In this document: positions 23,601 through 35,220 of the stretch, piece by piece
Layout: each line of letters opens with the position of its first letter
Position numbering within the stretch: the stretch's first letter is position 1
DNA from: Molossus alvarezi
Lineage: Eukaryota > Chordata > Mammalia > Chiroptera > Molossidae
Assembly: GCA_037176705.1 (NCBI GenBank)
Contig: CM073888.1
Location: forward strand, 43,406,810 to 43,470,809
DNA length: 64,000 nucleotides
Direction: 5' to 3'
Notes under the pieces: model-generated
What the model saw: only the letters and a program-made list of their open reading frames with translations
Told to the model about the DNA's origin: nothing
The model's database searches: none
Made by a program: the position numbers and the translations under genes

Positions 23601-24544
23601 GGCTGGAAAGAAAGAGGAAAAATAAAAATAAAAAGCCAGGCAAAAACAAAAACCTACACACAATATAAACAAAAGCCAAATAATCAAACAGCAAAACCAG
23701 AAAGTCCTGCCTGTCACCGGCTAAGGCCCTGCCCCTTCTGTCCTGCTAAATTTCTAGACAAAACTGGGTGAAGCTGGCAAAACTCCAAGTCAGGCAGCCC
23801 ATTCAAAACCTCAAATGAAGAAACATTTTGTTGTTCACACTTGCTTTGTTGTCTTTCCTCTGTCTCAGGCTGCCCACCCCGGGGAGAACATTGTTCCTTT
23901 CTCATTTTCTATCAAACAGTAGGCTGACCTCATTTGGTCAGCCTCCTCTGGCTCAGCCCCAGGAACCCTCCTCTGCCCTGTCTCCCGTGGTCAAAGCAGC
24001 AGACTTGTGGTCCTGGGCTACGAAATGAATCCTTCTGGCTGAGGAAGGGCTCGCAGAGCCTCTGGAATTATAGTGGGTTTTTCTTTATCACAGAAGCAAT
24101 GATTTCGGGTAAAATTTATTAGGATGACTGGCTTCCACTCGTATTTCTATTTTGCATGACAAGATCAGAACAGCTCCAGGTCGGGAGGACATCGTCAGGA
24201 AACCTCCTACTGTGGCTTTTGGGCCTCCTAAGTAGACACGCTGAGCCAGGGCACGAGTGTGGTGCCCTCCTTCCAAATTACACGCGGATATGGGCAAATA
24301 TGTCACACACGAAAGAGAGCATAATTCCATATAACTCCTAAGTCGTGCATTTGAAATCAATTAAGTTTCTCTGATTTCCCAATATGGTTTAAATTAGTCA
24401 GGAACACACATGGGCAGAGAAACAGTCCACGTCTCATGTTTCTGCCATCGGGTTGTACAGGATGTTTTCTGACTAGGGATCTGAGTGAGCAAGGGGCATG
24501 AATTCCACATCATGATCACAGACTTCCTTCCCTACAACTAATGT

Positions 24545-24950
24545 TTTATATTCATTACTCTTATGAGTTCATAAGGTCCAATATGACCTGGCCTGCTTAC
24601 TTCTCACACCTCAGCCACTGACACCACCATGCACTGAGCACAGTCAGCCACACTGACTGTTGGGTTCCTTCAATGTGTCATGTTCTCTCTCCCCGATTCC
24701 ACCTCACCCCTGCATTTCCTAGCTTATCCGTGTTTGTTCTTCAGGTTGAAATTGGACATCCCTGGCCCTAGGTTCGCCTCCGCTCTTCAACCACTCACAC
24801 TGCAACTTCCTTACGCTTCTGTAACTCCCTCTGGACTTTCAAACTCCAAAGAGGGCAGGGACCAGGTGGTTTTCTTCAGAATCTTCCCCAGGATCCAGCA
24901 GGCCTTGGCTCATAAAACAGGTCCTTAATATTTCCCCAATGAATCAATCT
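24545..24950 (+). mobile_element. L2 fragment, plus strand
   Basis: Follows the L2 3'-end order: ATATGACCTGGCCTGCTTAC, CTTCTGTAACTCCCTCTGGA, then AACTCCAAAGAGGGCAGGGA and a trailing CAATGAATCAATCTGAATGA. Strongly diverged but in the right order. Confidence 0.6.
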
Positions 24951-25717
24951 GAATGACAGTCTTTGGGTAAAGAGAACAGATTTACCCCAAAGTTCTGTCT
25001 TTAAGATCTCAAAAACCAACCAGAATTTTTCTGACCTTCAGCCTGATCATCTATGTGTTACCAATAAAACTGTGCTCATTTTGAAGCTTTTCCTTTCAAC
25101 TCTTTCAGAAAGAAAGGATTCTTTCTCGGGCTTTGGTTTGCCATCTTCCCTAAAAGGCAAACTGAAGACCTTTGTTTCTGCCTTGTTTGTTCCATGGAGA
25201 TCACTGTAAGCCCTGCTGCAGTAGGTAACATTTCCCATGAACCCAGGAGCCTGCTCTGGCCTGGCGTGCACCTGCCCAGCGACAGCCCTGCCCATAGGTT
25301 ACCACTCCCTGGAGGGCAGATTTGTTGCCATGGAGAGAGGCTGGCGAGCAAAGCTAGGCTGGCTTGGAGAGATTGGAAGTGTTGGGTGCCTGCTCACTCA
25401 TACCTGTCAGCTGGCTTTGCAAAGCTTTATAAAAGTAATCACAGTAGAGAAAATCAACATAAGAATGTTGCTAACAATCAGGATATAAAACACAGATTAA
25501 AACCAACAACTCAACAGCAGAAAAATACATTCAAATTGAAATAAAAGACTTTAATTGCAGTACTATCAATTCCTTTGCACCTGAGCAAAATTATTACACC
25601 AAACAATTTGAGGAAGAAAGACAATCTAGCTTCCCCTTTTCCTGAAGGAATTTTGTTGTTGTTGTGAAATACAGGAAATATACAAAAATAGCAACAAACA
25701 GAATAACAACAACAAGC

Positions 25718-25935
25718 ACCCACTGGCGCTCACTCTATAGCAGGCACTTCACTTTATGTACACGTGTGAGGTTAGTACTGTTGGAACCCCATTGTACAGA
25801 TGTGGACTCTCGGGTACTGAAGGGTTAAGAAGCTTCCCTAAGGTCACAAGTATAGAGAAGCAGCACTAGGAGTTGAGCTCAGGCAGTCTGACTACAGATT
25901 CCATGCTATTAACCACTAGAATATACTGCCTCTCA
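25718..25935 (-). mobile_element. MIR SINE, minus strand
   Basis: Reverse-complement MIR: CATTGTACAGATGTGGACTC, TTCCCTAAGGTCACAAG, GGAGTTGAGCTCAGGCAGTC and TATTAACCACTAGAATATAC appear in the expected order. Confidence 0.8.
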
Positions 25936-25944
25936 CAGTTCACA

Positions 25945-27483
25945 TACAAATGAATGTATAGAACATATGTATAGTTTAAGAATAAGATGAACCGTCACAT
26001 ACCTGTCATCTAGCTAAAGAAAAAAGCATCATCAGTAAGTATCTTAGAAACTCACTGTGTGCCCCTAAGCACTTATCCCCTCTGCCTCCCCTCCTCCCAA
26101 GGCAACCATTACCCTGAATTTTGGGTTAATTCTCTTGTTTTTGTTACAGTTTTAATATCTACGTCTCTCAATAACACACTGCTAATTTTCTGCTTCATGT
26201 AAATAGAATCACAATATGTGTATTCTATGACTTCTTTATTAAACTCAACATTATGTTTGTGAGATTATTCCCTGTTAATAAGCACAAATTTGGGTCATTC
26301 CCTGTCTTGAGTTGTATTCTATTCTTTGTGTAACCATCCTATGATTGGGCATGTACAATGCTTCATTATTGCAATAAAAACAATTCCGTGGATGTCTTTT
26401 TACATTATTCAAATTTTAGCAGCACCAGAATCACCTATATGGTTTGGTAAAACACAAACTCCTGGGTCCTAGCATCGGAGTTTTATTTAGATTTGGGGTG
26501 GGGCCTGAGCATTTGCATTTCTAACACGATGCTGACACCATGTGGGCCAAAGACCCCACTTTCAGACCCACTGCTCCTGGGTGCAGACCTAGGTTGGACA
26601 GGGTATGTGTACGCTCAGCTTTACCAGGTATGCCAATGTCTTCAGAGTCTTTCTGCAAATTCACACACCCAATCTGCAGTCCTTCCCACAGTTTTAATTT
26701 GTACTGCTTAATTTAAGTTGAATGTGTTTTATTTTTTTCAAATATTTATTGGCCATTACTCTTCTGTGTGATGACTGATTCTTGCTCATTTTTCTGTTAC
26801 TTTTTCAAACATTTTTCTTTTTTGACCTATGATAGTTCATTATACTTTATGGTATCAATCCCTCTTCAGTTATATAAGTTGCAAAAACCTTCTCCCAGTT
26901 CATGGCTTGTCATTTTATTCTCTTTATGTTGTCTTTTGAAGAACCAAACTTGGTAACTATAACGTAGCTAGGGTTATCGATCTTTGTGCTTTCTGTGTCT
27001 TACGAAATGCTTCCCTATTCTGAGATCATAAAGATGGTCTCCTATATGCCATTTTCTAAAAGTTGTATTTATTTTGCCTTTCACATTTAAGTCTTAATTT
27101 GCCTGGACCCGAATTTAGTGTGTGGTGTGAGAGAGGAATACAATTTTCTATTTCTTTCATACTGTCTTAATTGTTCTGATTTTGTCTTACTATCTAAAGG
27201 GTCAGACTCATACAGAAATGTCACAGTCTTGGCATTGTGTGCTTCCATGTACATCTAGAATCAGCTTATAAAGTTCCATGAAAACACCATTGGAATTTTG
27301 GTTATAACTGTACTGATTCTATAGATCTATTTAGGGAGAATTATTATCTTTACAAGGTCACATTAATATCCTATTATATTTCATTGATGCTGCATCTGGG
27401 TTACTACTATTTTTTTATTCCTAATATTGTTTATTTGTCATCACCCTCCTGTTTTTGATTAATTATATGAGAAATTTTATCTT
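25945..27483 (-). mobile_element. Old LINE-1 remnant with embedded MER5-like element
   Basis: Antisense L1 3' region (GGCAACCATTACCCTGAATT, TTTCTGCTTCATGTAAATAG) and then ORF2 3' text (ATATTTATTGGCCATTACTC, GTTGCAAAAACCTTCTCCCA). Interrupted at 26408-26573 by a MER5-like hAT copy. Dead. Confidence 0.7.
26408..26573 (+). mobile_element. MER5A-like non-autonomous hAT element
   Basis: Contains AGCAGCACCAGAATCACCTA, GGGGTGGGGCCTGAGCATTT and GCATTTCTAACACGATGCTG, then a worn terminal CCCACTG. These are MER5A landmarks in order. Confidence 0.8.
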
Positions 27484-27497
27484 CTTTGTTAGTTTTT

Positions 27498-27747
27498 TTT
27501 TTTTTTTTTTCCCCTCACCCGAGGACATTTTTCCATTTTTTGTTCAGATGGAGCGGGAGGGAGAGAGAGGAACAGAGAGAGAGAGAAACATTGATGTGAA
27601 GGGACACATCGAGTGGCTGCCACCCGCACTACCAACCAGGGCCAGGGACAAACTGCAACCGAGGTACGCGCCCTTAGCGGGAACCGAACCTGGGTCTCTC
27701 GGGACTGCAGGCCGACGCTCTAACCGCTGAGCCAAACCGGCCAGGGC
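27498..27747 (-). mobile_element. VES SINE, long type with hairpin tail
   Basis: Left end CCCCTCACCCGAGGACATTT is the reverse of the long-type tail. Right end is GAGCCAAACCGGCCAGGGC. Perfect direct repeats CTTTGTTAGTTTTT at 27484-27497 and 27748-27761. Little diverged, so relatively young. Confidence 0.95.
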
Positions 27748-27761
27748 CTTTGTTAGTTTTT

Positions 27762-27978
27762 ATTATTATTTTTTTTTGATTGATTTTTTTTCTTAGAGAG
27801 GAAGGGAGAGGGAGAGAGATGAAACATCGATGACAGAGAACACTGAGTGGCCACCTCCTGCATGCCCCCCACTGGGGATTGGGTCTATAAACTGGGCACG
27901 TGCCCTGACCAGGAATCGAACTGGTAACCTCTTGGTGCACGGGTTGATGTTCAACCATTAAGCAACACCAGCCGGGAA
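27762..27978 (-). mobile_element. VES SINE, short type, adjacent to previous copy
   Basis: Reverse-complement VES with GGAAGGGAGAGGGAGAGAGA on the left and AAGCAACACCAGCCGGGAA on the right. It directly follows the duplication of the neighbouring long-type SINE. Its own target-site duplication is not clear. Confidence 0.88.
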
Positions 27979-28800
27979 CTTGGTTAGTGTCTTTATATTT
28001 GCTTTTTTTGAGGAGTTTTTTTTTTTTGGTAAAATTATACACAACATAAAATTTACCATTTAACCATCTTTTAGTGTACAGTTTTGTGGCATTAAGTATG
28101 TTCACATTTTTATGCAACCATCATCATTCATCTCCAGAACTTTTTCATCTTTCTAAATGGAAACTCTACTCATTGAACACCAACGCCCCATCTTCACCCC
28201 CACCGCCAGCCCATGGCAACCACCATTTCCTTTCTGTCTCTATGAACTTGACCTCTCTAGTTACCTCACAGCAATGGAATCATACAATAATTGTCCTGCT
28301 GTGACTTAGCATGTTTTTAAGGCTCATTCGTTTTGTAATATGTGTGAGAATTTCATTTCTTTTTAAGGCTGATTAATATTCCATTGCATGTATATACTAT
28401 ATTTTATTTATTCATCTGTGGATACTTAGGTTACTTCTACCTTTTTGTTTCTATAGATAATGCTACTGTGAATATGAGTGTACAAATATCTTTGAGTTGC
28501 TGCTTTCACCTCTTTCAAGTGTACACCCAGAAGTAGAACTGCTGGATCATATGGTAATTCTAGGTTTAATTCTTCAAGGAACCTCCAGAGTTTTCCAGAG
28601 CGGTACCATTTTACATTCTCAGCAGCAATGCATAAGGGTTCCAATTTCTCTGTATCCTCACCAGCACTTATTTATTTTCTGGACGTGTCTCTGTGTGTGT
28701 CTTAGAAATAACTGTCCTAATGAGTGTGAGGTGGTATCCCACTGAGGTTTTGATTTGTATTTCCCTAATGTACTAGTGTTTCAAACAACCAAATTTTAGC
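27979..28800 (-). mobile_element. Old LINE-1 3' end, minus strand
   Basis: Antisense L1 3' UTR and end of ORF2: ACAACATAAAATTTACCATT, CCCATGGCAACCACCATTTC, GCTGATTAATATTCCATTGC, then the complement of the ORF2 tail (LELPYDPAVLLLG). The two short frames here are relics. Confidence 0.82.
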
Positions 28801-29444
28801 TTTGTCATTTATTTTCATTGTATATTTGTTCTCTATTTTGTTATATTTAATTTTTCCTTTCATTACTTCTCCTGGGTTTATTGTGGTTTTTTTCACTTCT
28901 TAAATAAAATGCTGTGGTGGAAATAAGGACCGCGGTCCTAAACTTTTAAATTAGGACAATTTCTTACTAACAGCCTGCATGCGGGGAAAGAGCACACAGT
29001 CCACAGATAATAGCTCCACTCCTTTGGCTCCTTAGGAGCTTGAAGTTACAAGAATATTTTCCTACATGTTTACGTGGATAATACAGGCAGAAGTAGCCCA
29101 GTAATACAAGTCAACCTCAAGGACTTATTCTGAGAAATACCTTTCTGTACGGTTAAGGGTCTCTTTTTCTTTTTCTGGGGTCAGGAGTCCAGAACTTATG
29201 GTAGCAGTTCCTTGTGAAACAGGGTGGAGCTCTGTAAAAAGTTATCCTACGACATGGAGGGGATAAAGTCACTTCTGGTAGGTTAGGGGTGAGTGGAGTC
29301 TTCCTCTATGCATAGTACATCAAATTAGGGAACAAAGGCTCAAAATCCGGCCTTTAAAGTTCTGATATGTAGCATTCTTATTATTCATGTCCAAGTAATT
29401 ACTAATTTTTGTTGCATATTTTTTATTTACAAGTTGTTTAAAAA

Positions 29445-29659
29445 TTATTTTTCTTTTTTGAATTTTAGAGAGAGAGGAAGGGAGAGAAAGAGAGAGAGAG
29501 AGAAACATTGATGAGAGAGAACATTGATTGGAAACCTCCTGCATGTCCCCCACTGGGGTTTTGGCCCATAACCTGGGCATGTGCCCTGATTGGGAATCGA
29601 ACCAGCGACCTCTTGGTGCATGAGTCGATGCTAAACCACTGAACCACACCGGCCAGGCT
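29445..29659 (-). mobile_element. VES SINE, short type
   Basis: GAGAGAGAGGAAGGGAGAGA on the left, GGGAATCGAACCAGCGACC (reverse B box) in the middle and GAACCACACCGGCCAGGCT on the right. No clear target-site duplication. Confidence 0.9.
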
Positions 29660-29819
29660 AATTCTACCATTTTTAATACCACTATATAATGTAAGTTTAA
29701 GTATACCTACATATTAAATGAATATCTTAATAATCCATCTTACTTCTCAGACCTCCCATCAGGGATCATTTCTTCTTCTTATCTGAGTACACATTTTAGA
29801 TTTTTCTTCAGAAGAGGTT

Positions 29820-30655
29820 GGCTGGCAGTAAATTTTTTCTTTTTGTTTTGCCTTAAAATGTCTTTATTGCATCTTCTTTATTGATATTTTTACTACACGT
29901 GAAAATTCTAAAAAATGAATTCTTAGCCAATTGAAGATATAATTCTACTGTCTCTTGGCTCCTATTGTTTTTGAAAAGTCAGCTGTCAGTCTAAATGCTA
30001 TTCCCATGTATCTGTTTTGCCTTTCTAGCTGCTTTTAGTGTCTTGTTTGTTTGTTTAAAGTTTTTCCGTTTCATTACAAAATGTCTACTATAATTTTCTC
30101 TTCATTTCTTCTGCTTGAGATTTGTTGGACTTCCTGGATCTTAAGATTAGTACTGTTCAACAATTCTAGAACTTTTTTTCTTCCCATCTGCTATAGAATA
30201 TCCTTTTGGAATTCTAATGATAGTATCTTAGGTTATCCTCTTAGTTTCTTAATCTCATTTCACATTTTCTTTCTCTTTGTTTCTCTGAGCCATATTCTGG
30301 ATTATTTAGATCTATTTTCCAGTCCACTAGTGTTCTCTTCGATTGTCTTTAATCACTCTAATCCAGTGAATTTTTAGTTCCTATTTTATATTTTTCATCT
30401 CCAGAAGTTCCATTTCCTTATTTTTAAAATCTCTGCAGATATTTTAGCCTTTTATCCTTATTCCTATTTTCAATGCTTTTAAAAACATTTCTGAAACATG
30501 TTAAAATATTTATATTTTTGACTGATAAATCCAATAATGAAATATTTACAGGTCCATCTCTGCTATCTGATGTTTCTGCTGGCTTTTACTCATGGTACCT
30601 GTGTCCTTGTGTTCTAAGTGAAAACCATATCTCCATAGGGGATTTCTGTTTATAT
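29820..30655 (-). mobile_element. Old LINE-1/HAL1 ORF1-region remnant
   Basis: Antisense L1 text (GAAGATATAATTCTACTGTC, CTTGAGATTTGTTGGACTTC) resembling the region at 18076-19325. Family assignment is uncertain. Confidence 0.5.
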
Positions 30656-31106
30656 CTGAGAGTCACCTAAAGTTGTTTAGGAAAGTTACACTGCTATTAT
30701 GCTGTAAAGGAATGTCTACCTTCCTTTTCTCCTTTCTCAATGTTTCTTGAAAGAAACAATTCCCCAGTGAATGAAAATATATGCTGGGAGCATTTGCGAT
30801 CAGTCTTATCAGGAGGATCACAAATTATTACCACTTTCGTGGATATGAACTAAGATATTGAAATATCTTACAAATTTAATTCTTTTACCACTTGCACCTA
30901 GGTTTAACTTAAGGAGGATTTTTATTTGGCTGTGAATGTACTTCTAACAGGAAGTATAGTCCCTTCTGCAGTTTAGTTACAAAACCATCCCTATCAGCTC
31001 TACTATAAATCATGAATGTTGAAAATACTATGGCTACTATTAATTTCAGTCACATTGTAAAACACTGCTCAAGAAATTACCCTACAAATCATAGAGAGGC
31101 ACTAAC

Positions 31107-31258
31107 CTGTGAGGGTCATCTGGATCACAGTTAGGAAGAAACTGAGTGATTGCTTCTGCCACTTCTTCATTTGATAAAACATCCCACAGTCCATCAGTTG
31201 CCAGGATCAGCACATCATCTGCTCCATGCTCATATCTGGAGAGATCATAGACTCTTAC
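31107..31258 (-). CDS. PPM1H: PPM1H coding exon with catalytic ATDGLWD motif (probably exon 9)
   Basis: This 152-base exon encodes the segment from VRVYDLSRYEHG through NCDPDDPHR. It contains DDVLILATDGLWDVLSNEEV, the hallmark PP2C motif. The aspartate of TDG is a metal-coordinating residue and counts out at position 437 from the C-terminus, as expected for a 514-residue PPM1H. On the minus strand the acceptor is CATTCGTTTCAG and the donor is GTTAGTG. It starts in phase 0 and ends after two bases of the split Arg codon AG|G. The first exon bases are GTAAGAGT, so the acceptor AG is followed by a donor-like string (see findings). PPM1H acts on LRRK2-phosphorylated Rab8A/Rab10-type GTPases and has also been linked to CDKN1B/p27. 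That function is known for the family, not shown by this sequence. Confidence 0.98.
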
Positions 31259-31594
31259 CTGAAACGAATGGGAATACACCTGCTTAAGAAGTTGTGAGCA
31301 CATTATTGGCCCTAACAAACTGACTTCAGATTTCCGTTTCCTTTCCCTGCCCGGCCCAGTGGTGTGCAGGCATGCACTGTGAGGTACTTGATTCTGCAGC
31401 AAGTTCTGTGGCCAGGGTAGCCTCCTTTGAGACATGCTGTACAGATATACGGGGCCCAACAGGTGGGCTTAATAGTTTGACAAAGAAGAAATGAACTGAA
31501 AATGTAATGCCTGAGGTGTTGCTGGAACACTGACTTACAATACATGCTACGCTGGTCGGAAGAACAGCCAGAGACTAGCTTCCTTCCTTTGCAC

Positions 31595-31695
31595 ATCTAT
31601 TCCACAAACATTAATTAAGGGCCTACTCTGGGCCAGGTGCTCTGAGTATAAAGATGAATAGCAGATCCCCCTGCTTCTAAGCTCTCAGTCTGTGG
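31595..31695 (-). mobile_element. L2 3'-end fragment, minus strand
   Basis: GGGCCTACTCTGGGCCAGGT then GCTCTGAGTATAAAGATGAA is the reverse of the L2 3' end. Confidence 0.6.
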
Positions 31696-32056
31696 GGGAG
31701 ATAAGGCCAGTATAGGATCCTTAGTAGCTGCTCTGTATGTATTGGTCCAGGACGAACAGCAGATTCGTCACCTCTGAATCACCTTTTGGCTTACCTGTTT
31801 GAGGCCCAGGGGACTCACCTCATGGAAGGATGGGACTCTGATGCTACACTCAGGTTTGAGGGGCCTCGATCTAGCCTAAACTATAGCAGGCACGTGTTCA
31901 CACGCTAAGTCTGAATCTCCGAAGTGGGTCGTGGCAAACTTGAAGTCTTTCCTCACCTCTAGCACCTGGAATGACTTGGCTATTTCAACATCCACCTAAA
32001 CTCTCTGAGAAGAACAGAGCAATCTTGGCAGAACCAATAAGAATAAAAATGAAGCC

Positions 32057-32318
32057 CTGGCCGGTTTGGCTCAGCGGTTAGAGTGTCCGCCTGCGGTCCG
32101 GAGAGACCCGGGTTCGGTTCCCGCTAAGGGCATGTACCTCGGTTGCAGTTTGTCCCCGGCCCTGGTTGGTCGTGCGGGTGGCGACCACTCGATGTGTCCC
32201 TTTCACTTCGATGTTTCCCTCTCTCTCTCTCTTCCTCTCTCCCTCCCACTCTGTCTGTATAAAAAATGGAAAAATGTCCTCGGATGAGGATTAAAAAAAA
32301 GAATAATAAAAATAAATA
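32057..32318 (+). mobile_element. VES SINE, long type with hairpin tail, young
   Basis: Clean long-type copy: CTGGCCGGTTTGGCTCAGCG, B box GGTTCGGTTCC, tail ATGTCCTCGGATGAGGATTA and (AATA)n. Perfect direct repeats AATAAAAATGAAGCC at 32042-32056 and 32319-32333. Confidence 0.96.
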
Positions 32319-33180
32319 AATAAAAATGAAGCCTTATTTGGGTTAGTTCCCAACCCTACTTCACCTGCTTTGGTGGTGGGGGAGGAAGACTTTGGGATTT
32401 CATTGTTGTTTCCTGCTAATTTGCCAGAACCAGCAACTGCCTACACCACCTCAAGCTGAGGACAGAGGCTGGTCAGTTTCTCCCAGCTTCCGGCTCCTTC
32501 AACCCCCTGACTGCTCCAGCCCGTTTTCTAAAAACAGATCTGAGTGAAGCTGTGGGCCCGGGGAGGGGAGCGGAGGGAGAGGGAGGAGGAGGCAGTACAG
32601 ATAGCTGCTCCGGGGCCTATCACAGTCATCGTTACACCCTCTCAGATCTCGAGAGAATACTCACTGTTCAAATCCATGTCTCCGAAAGGTTTTTTAGAAA
32701 GGTTTTCCCAGGCCACTGACACCCTGCCATGGGACTGGTCCCGTGGGCTAACAGCCTACACCCAGCAGCAGAAAAAAACCAAGTGCCCCACACCTACCCA
32801 CGGAGCCCTTGGAAAATGAGCAAAATTCAAAAGCAGCCTCCGGGTACCAGGCTGCTGTGGCAGGTACCAGGCCTGTAAAATAGATGGTAACAGCTAGCTA
32901 ATGGCCCAGTGCACAGACCACACTCTGGGGAGAGCACTCAGGGGTAGACAGCACTGCACTGGCTTGTAACGCTTTCTGAAAAGGCGTTTTCACTTAAGGA
33001 TGTTTACATTCCAGAGAAGGCAAGGTGCCTTATGAGGCCAAATTAAAGAAAACAAGAGGGGAGAATCCTAGATTTACAGACCGGAAAGTCCCAAATGCCG
33101 GAATTCTATCCATAGACCACTGAACTCACGTGGTCTGATTTTCACTCTAAGAAGCAACCAAATCCCCTCAGCTTTGTTTT

Positions 33181-33350
33181 CTGTGGTTCCCGGGTGTCTC
33201 AGAGCGGTGCTGCTCAGATGCACAGAAATCAGCTGGGGATCCTGCTAAAATGCAGCTTCTAACTCCGTTCTGGGGCGGGAGTGGAGAGGCTGCATTTCTA
33301 ACTTGCTCCCTCGTGCTCCTGAGGCTGCCGGTCCATGGGCCACGGCGGTA
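33181..33350 (+). mobile_element. MER5-like non-autonomous hAT element
   Basis: GTGCTGCTCAGATGCACAGA, AATCAGCTGGGGATCCTGCT, GCTGCATTTCTAACTTGCTC and CTGCCGGTCCATGGGCCAC follow the MER5 order. No clear target-site duplication. Confidence 0.65.
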
Positions 33351-34679
33351 GAGGATTCCTGCTGGTTTGTAACAGGGAAATCAAGGGCTCAGTGGCCTGT
33401 GACGCCTACGTAGACTATTCCCTGGGGTAGGCTGTAGAGAAGATAGCAAATGTCAGTTCTGGGCTCCCAACTTCCTGTCCTGGTTCACTGTGCTTGCAGT
33501 AACTTTGCTTAAGAGAGACTGCTAGCTTCCTGTTGGGGTATTTCCATAGCGAATTTCTGTGATAATCTGAGCACCATAGGATAGAAAAGGTTAAGTAAAG
33601 GGAAGTGGATGTCAGGTGTCCTGATCTTAGGCTTGTAGCTAAGTAGCAGATTCTGTCTGCCTTCCAGCTCTTTCTGAGAGAGAGCTTTCCAGGTCTGAAT
33701 ACAGCATTCGTTCTTTCCAGGCCCTGCCCTGCGTGCAGGGTGCCCAGCTCCGCGCGCACTTTCCGCAGGCCCCAGGGATGCGGAGATTTGAGTTGTTAAG
33801 CTGAAGCTCTCCTGCCCACTACTCAGCTGACAATCTGGTGAACAGAACGGGTGTGGGTTGGTAAAGAGAAATATGTTAGAAAACACTCCTTTTCAACTCT
33901 GTCAATAAACTGAATCCTCCCTTAATTCCACTATTCACATTTCCACACACAGCTCTCTAATGCAAGTTTCATTAGCCAACATGAAAATCCCTTTCAATAC
34001 ATTCTCCAAGTAATTTTTATGTAAATAATAAAAAGCTGGTCTCAACAGTATTCCCTGAGGCACTCCCTAATTAACATCCTTTTAGGTTTTTTGTTTTTTA
34101 CTGCTACCCTTTGTTTCCTGCCCTTTAGCCAATTTCCAAAGGACTTTGCCAACTTTCCACTTACAACTCATGTCTTATACATTAACCTGGGATGCAGAAC
34201 ATTTTGTGAAAAAGCCTTCAGAAAAAGTGGACTCTGTGCAAGACATCCACCGCCTGCTCGTCCTCCCCAGCGGCCTAGGCTTCAAAGGATTCCAGCCGGC
34301 TCCGGAGTCCTGACCTCCCATCTCTGAAGCTGGAGCCGGCCCTCCCCAGTCAGACCACACTCATCTCCCCAAAGTTCCCTGTTCCATTCCTTAAATAGCT
34401 TCTTAATGTTCCGGGAAGCCTCACATCAAACTAATAGGTTCAGAAGCTCCCCAGGATTCGGATACCAGGAAGGGTCTCCAGAAGAGTCTCCGCAGGCCTC
34501 GGGAGGGGAGGGGGGTGTTACTCCCACGCTTGTCTGAAGGGGAGCTGGAGAGTGTGAGGGCTTCCAGCGGCTCCTTCCCGCATTACCATCTGCCAAGGAA
34601 GCCTTGAGAGTCTCGCAGCTTCTCATTTAATTTGAGCATCTGAGAGGTGAGGCCTGTGTGGCTCCATCTGCCCTCCTGG

Positions 34680-34790
34680 ACCCTTCATCCCATGTTTACT
34701 GAGCATATACTATGTACCAACTACTTTTCCAGATACTGGAGATACAGCTGTGAACAACAGTGACAAAGTCTCTCATAGCTTCTAAGCCAG
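34680..34790 (-). mobile_element. L2 3'-end fragment, minus strand
   Basis: TTTACTGAGCATATACTATG and ATACTGGAGATACAGCTGTG, then AACAACAGTGACAAAGTCTC, are the reverse of the L2 3' end. Confidence 0.7.
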
Positions 34791-35220
34791 TGGCTGAGAG
34801 AGACAAATTCTGATGTCAGACGATAGGTGCTCTGAGGAACCAGGCAGGGTAAGGACACGGCCAGGGAGTCCTTTCGGAAGACGGGTCTCGGTGGGGCCCC
34901 TCTAGGAGAGCACTACTTGAACAGAGCGCTGAAGGAGTGAGCTGATTGTCCACCCGTCCCTTCTTGGGCCTCCCCTTTCTTCCTTCGGGGAACAATGCCC
35001 TCTGGATCAAGAGCGAGTCCGGCACCCCTGTCGCCACAGCGCCCCCGAAGAGACCGAAGCGCAGCGTCTTCTTCGCCGGTCCTCTGCAGGCACAGTCCTT
35101 CCGCGTCCACTAGGCAGCCTTTCCACAAAATGCTCTGCATCCCAGCTTCATGTGCAAGACATGAGTTGTGTTTACCTACTGATCCAGTTTGGGTTCGTTT
35201 GTCTGTCTCCTCCACAAAGT

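Larger units (their letters stand above)
14217..31106 (-). other. PPM1H: PPM1H last intron
   Basis: About 16.9 kb between the last two coding exons, GT...AG on the minus strand. Besides the elements listed separately, I see no gene in 14217-14921, 15212-16690, 16760-17100, 19325-19610, 19843-24540, 24950-25715, 28800-29440 and 30660-31106. The stretch 20490-20640 is GC-rich with a GC box. ORFs such as those at 20394-20816, 21441-22034 and 22893-23489 have no recognisable domain and are read as chance frames. Confidence 0.9.
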
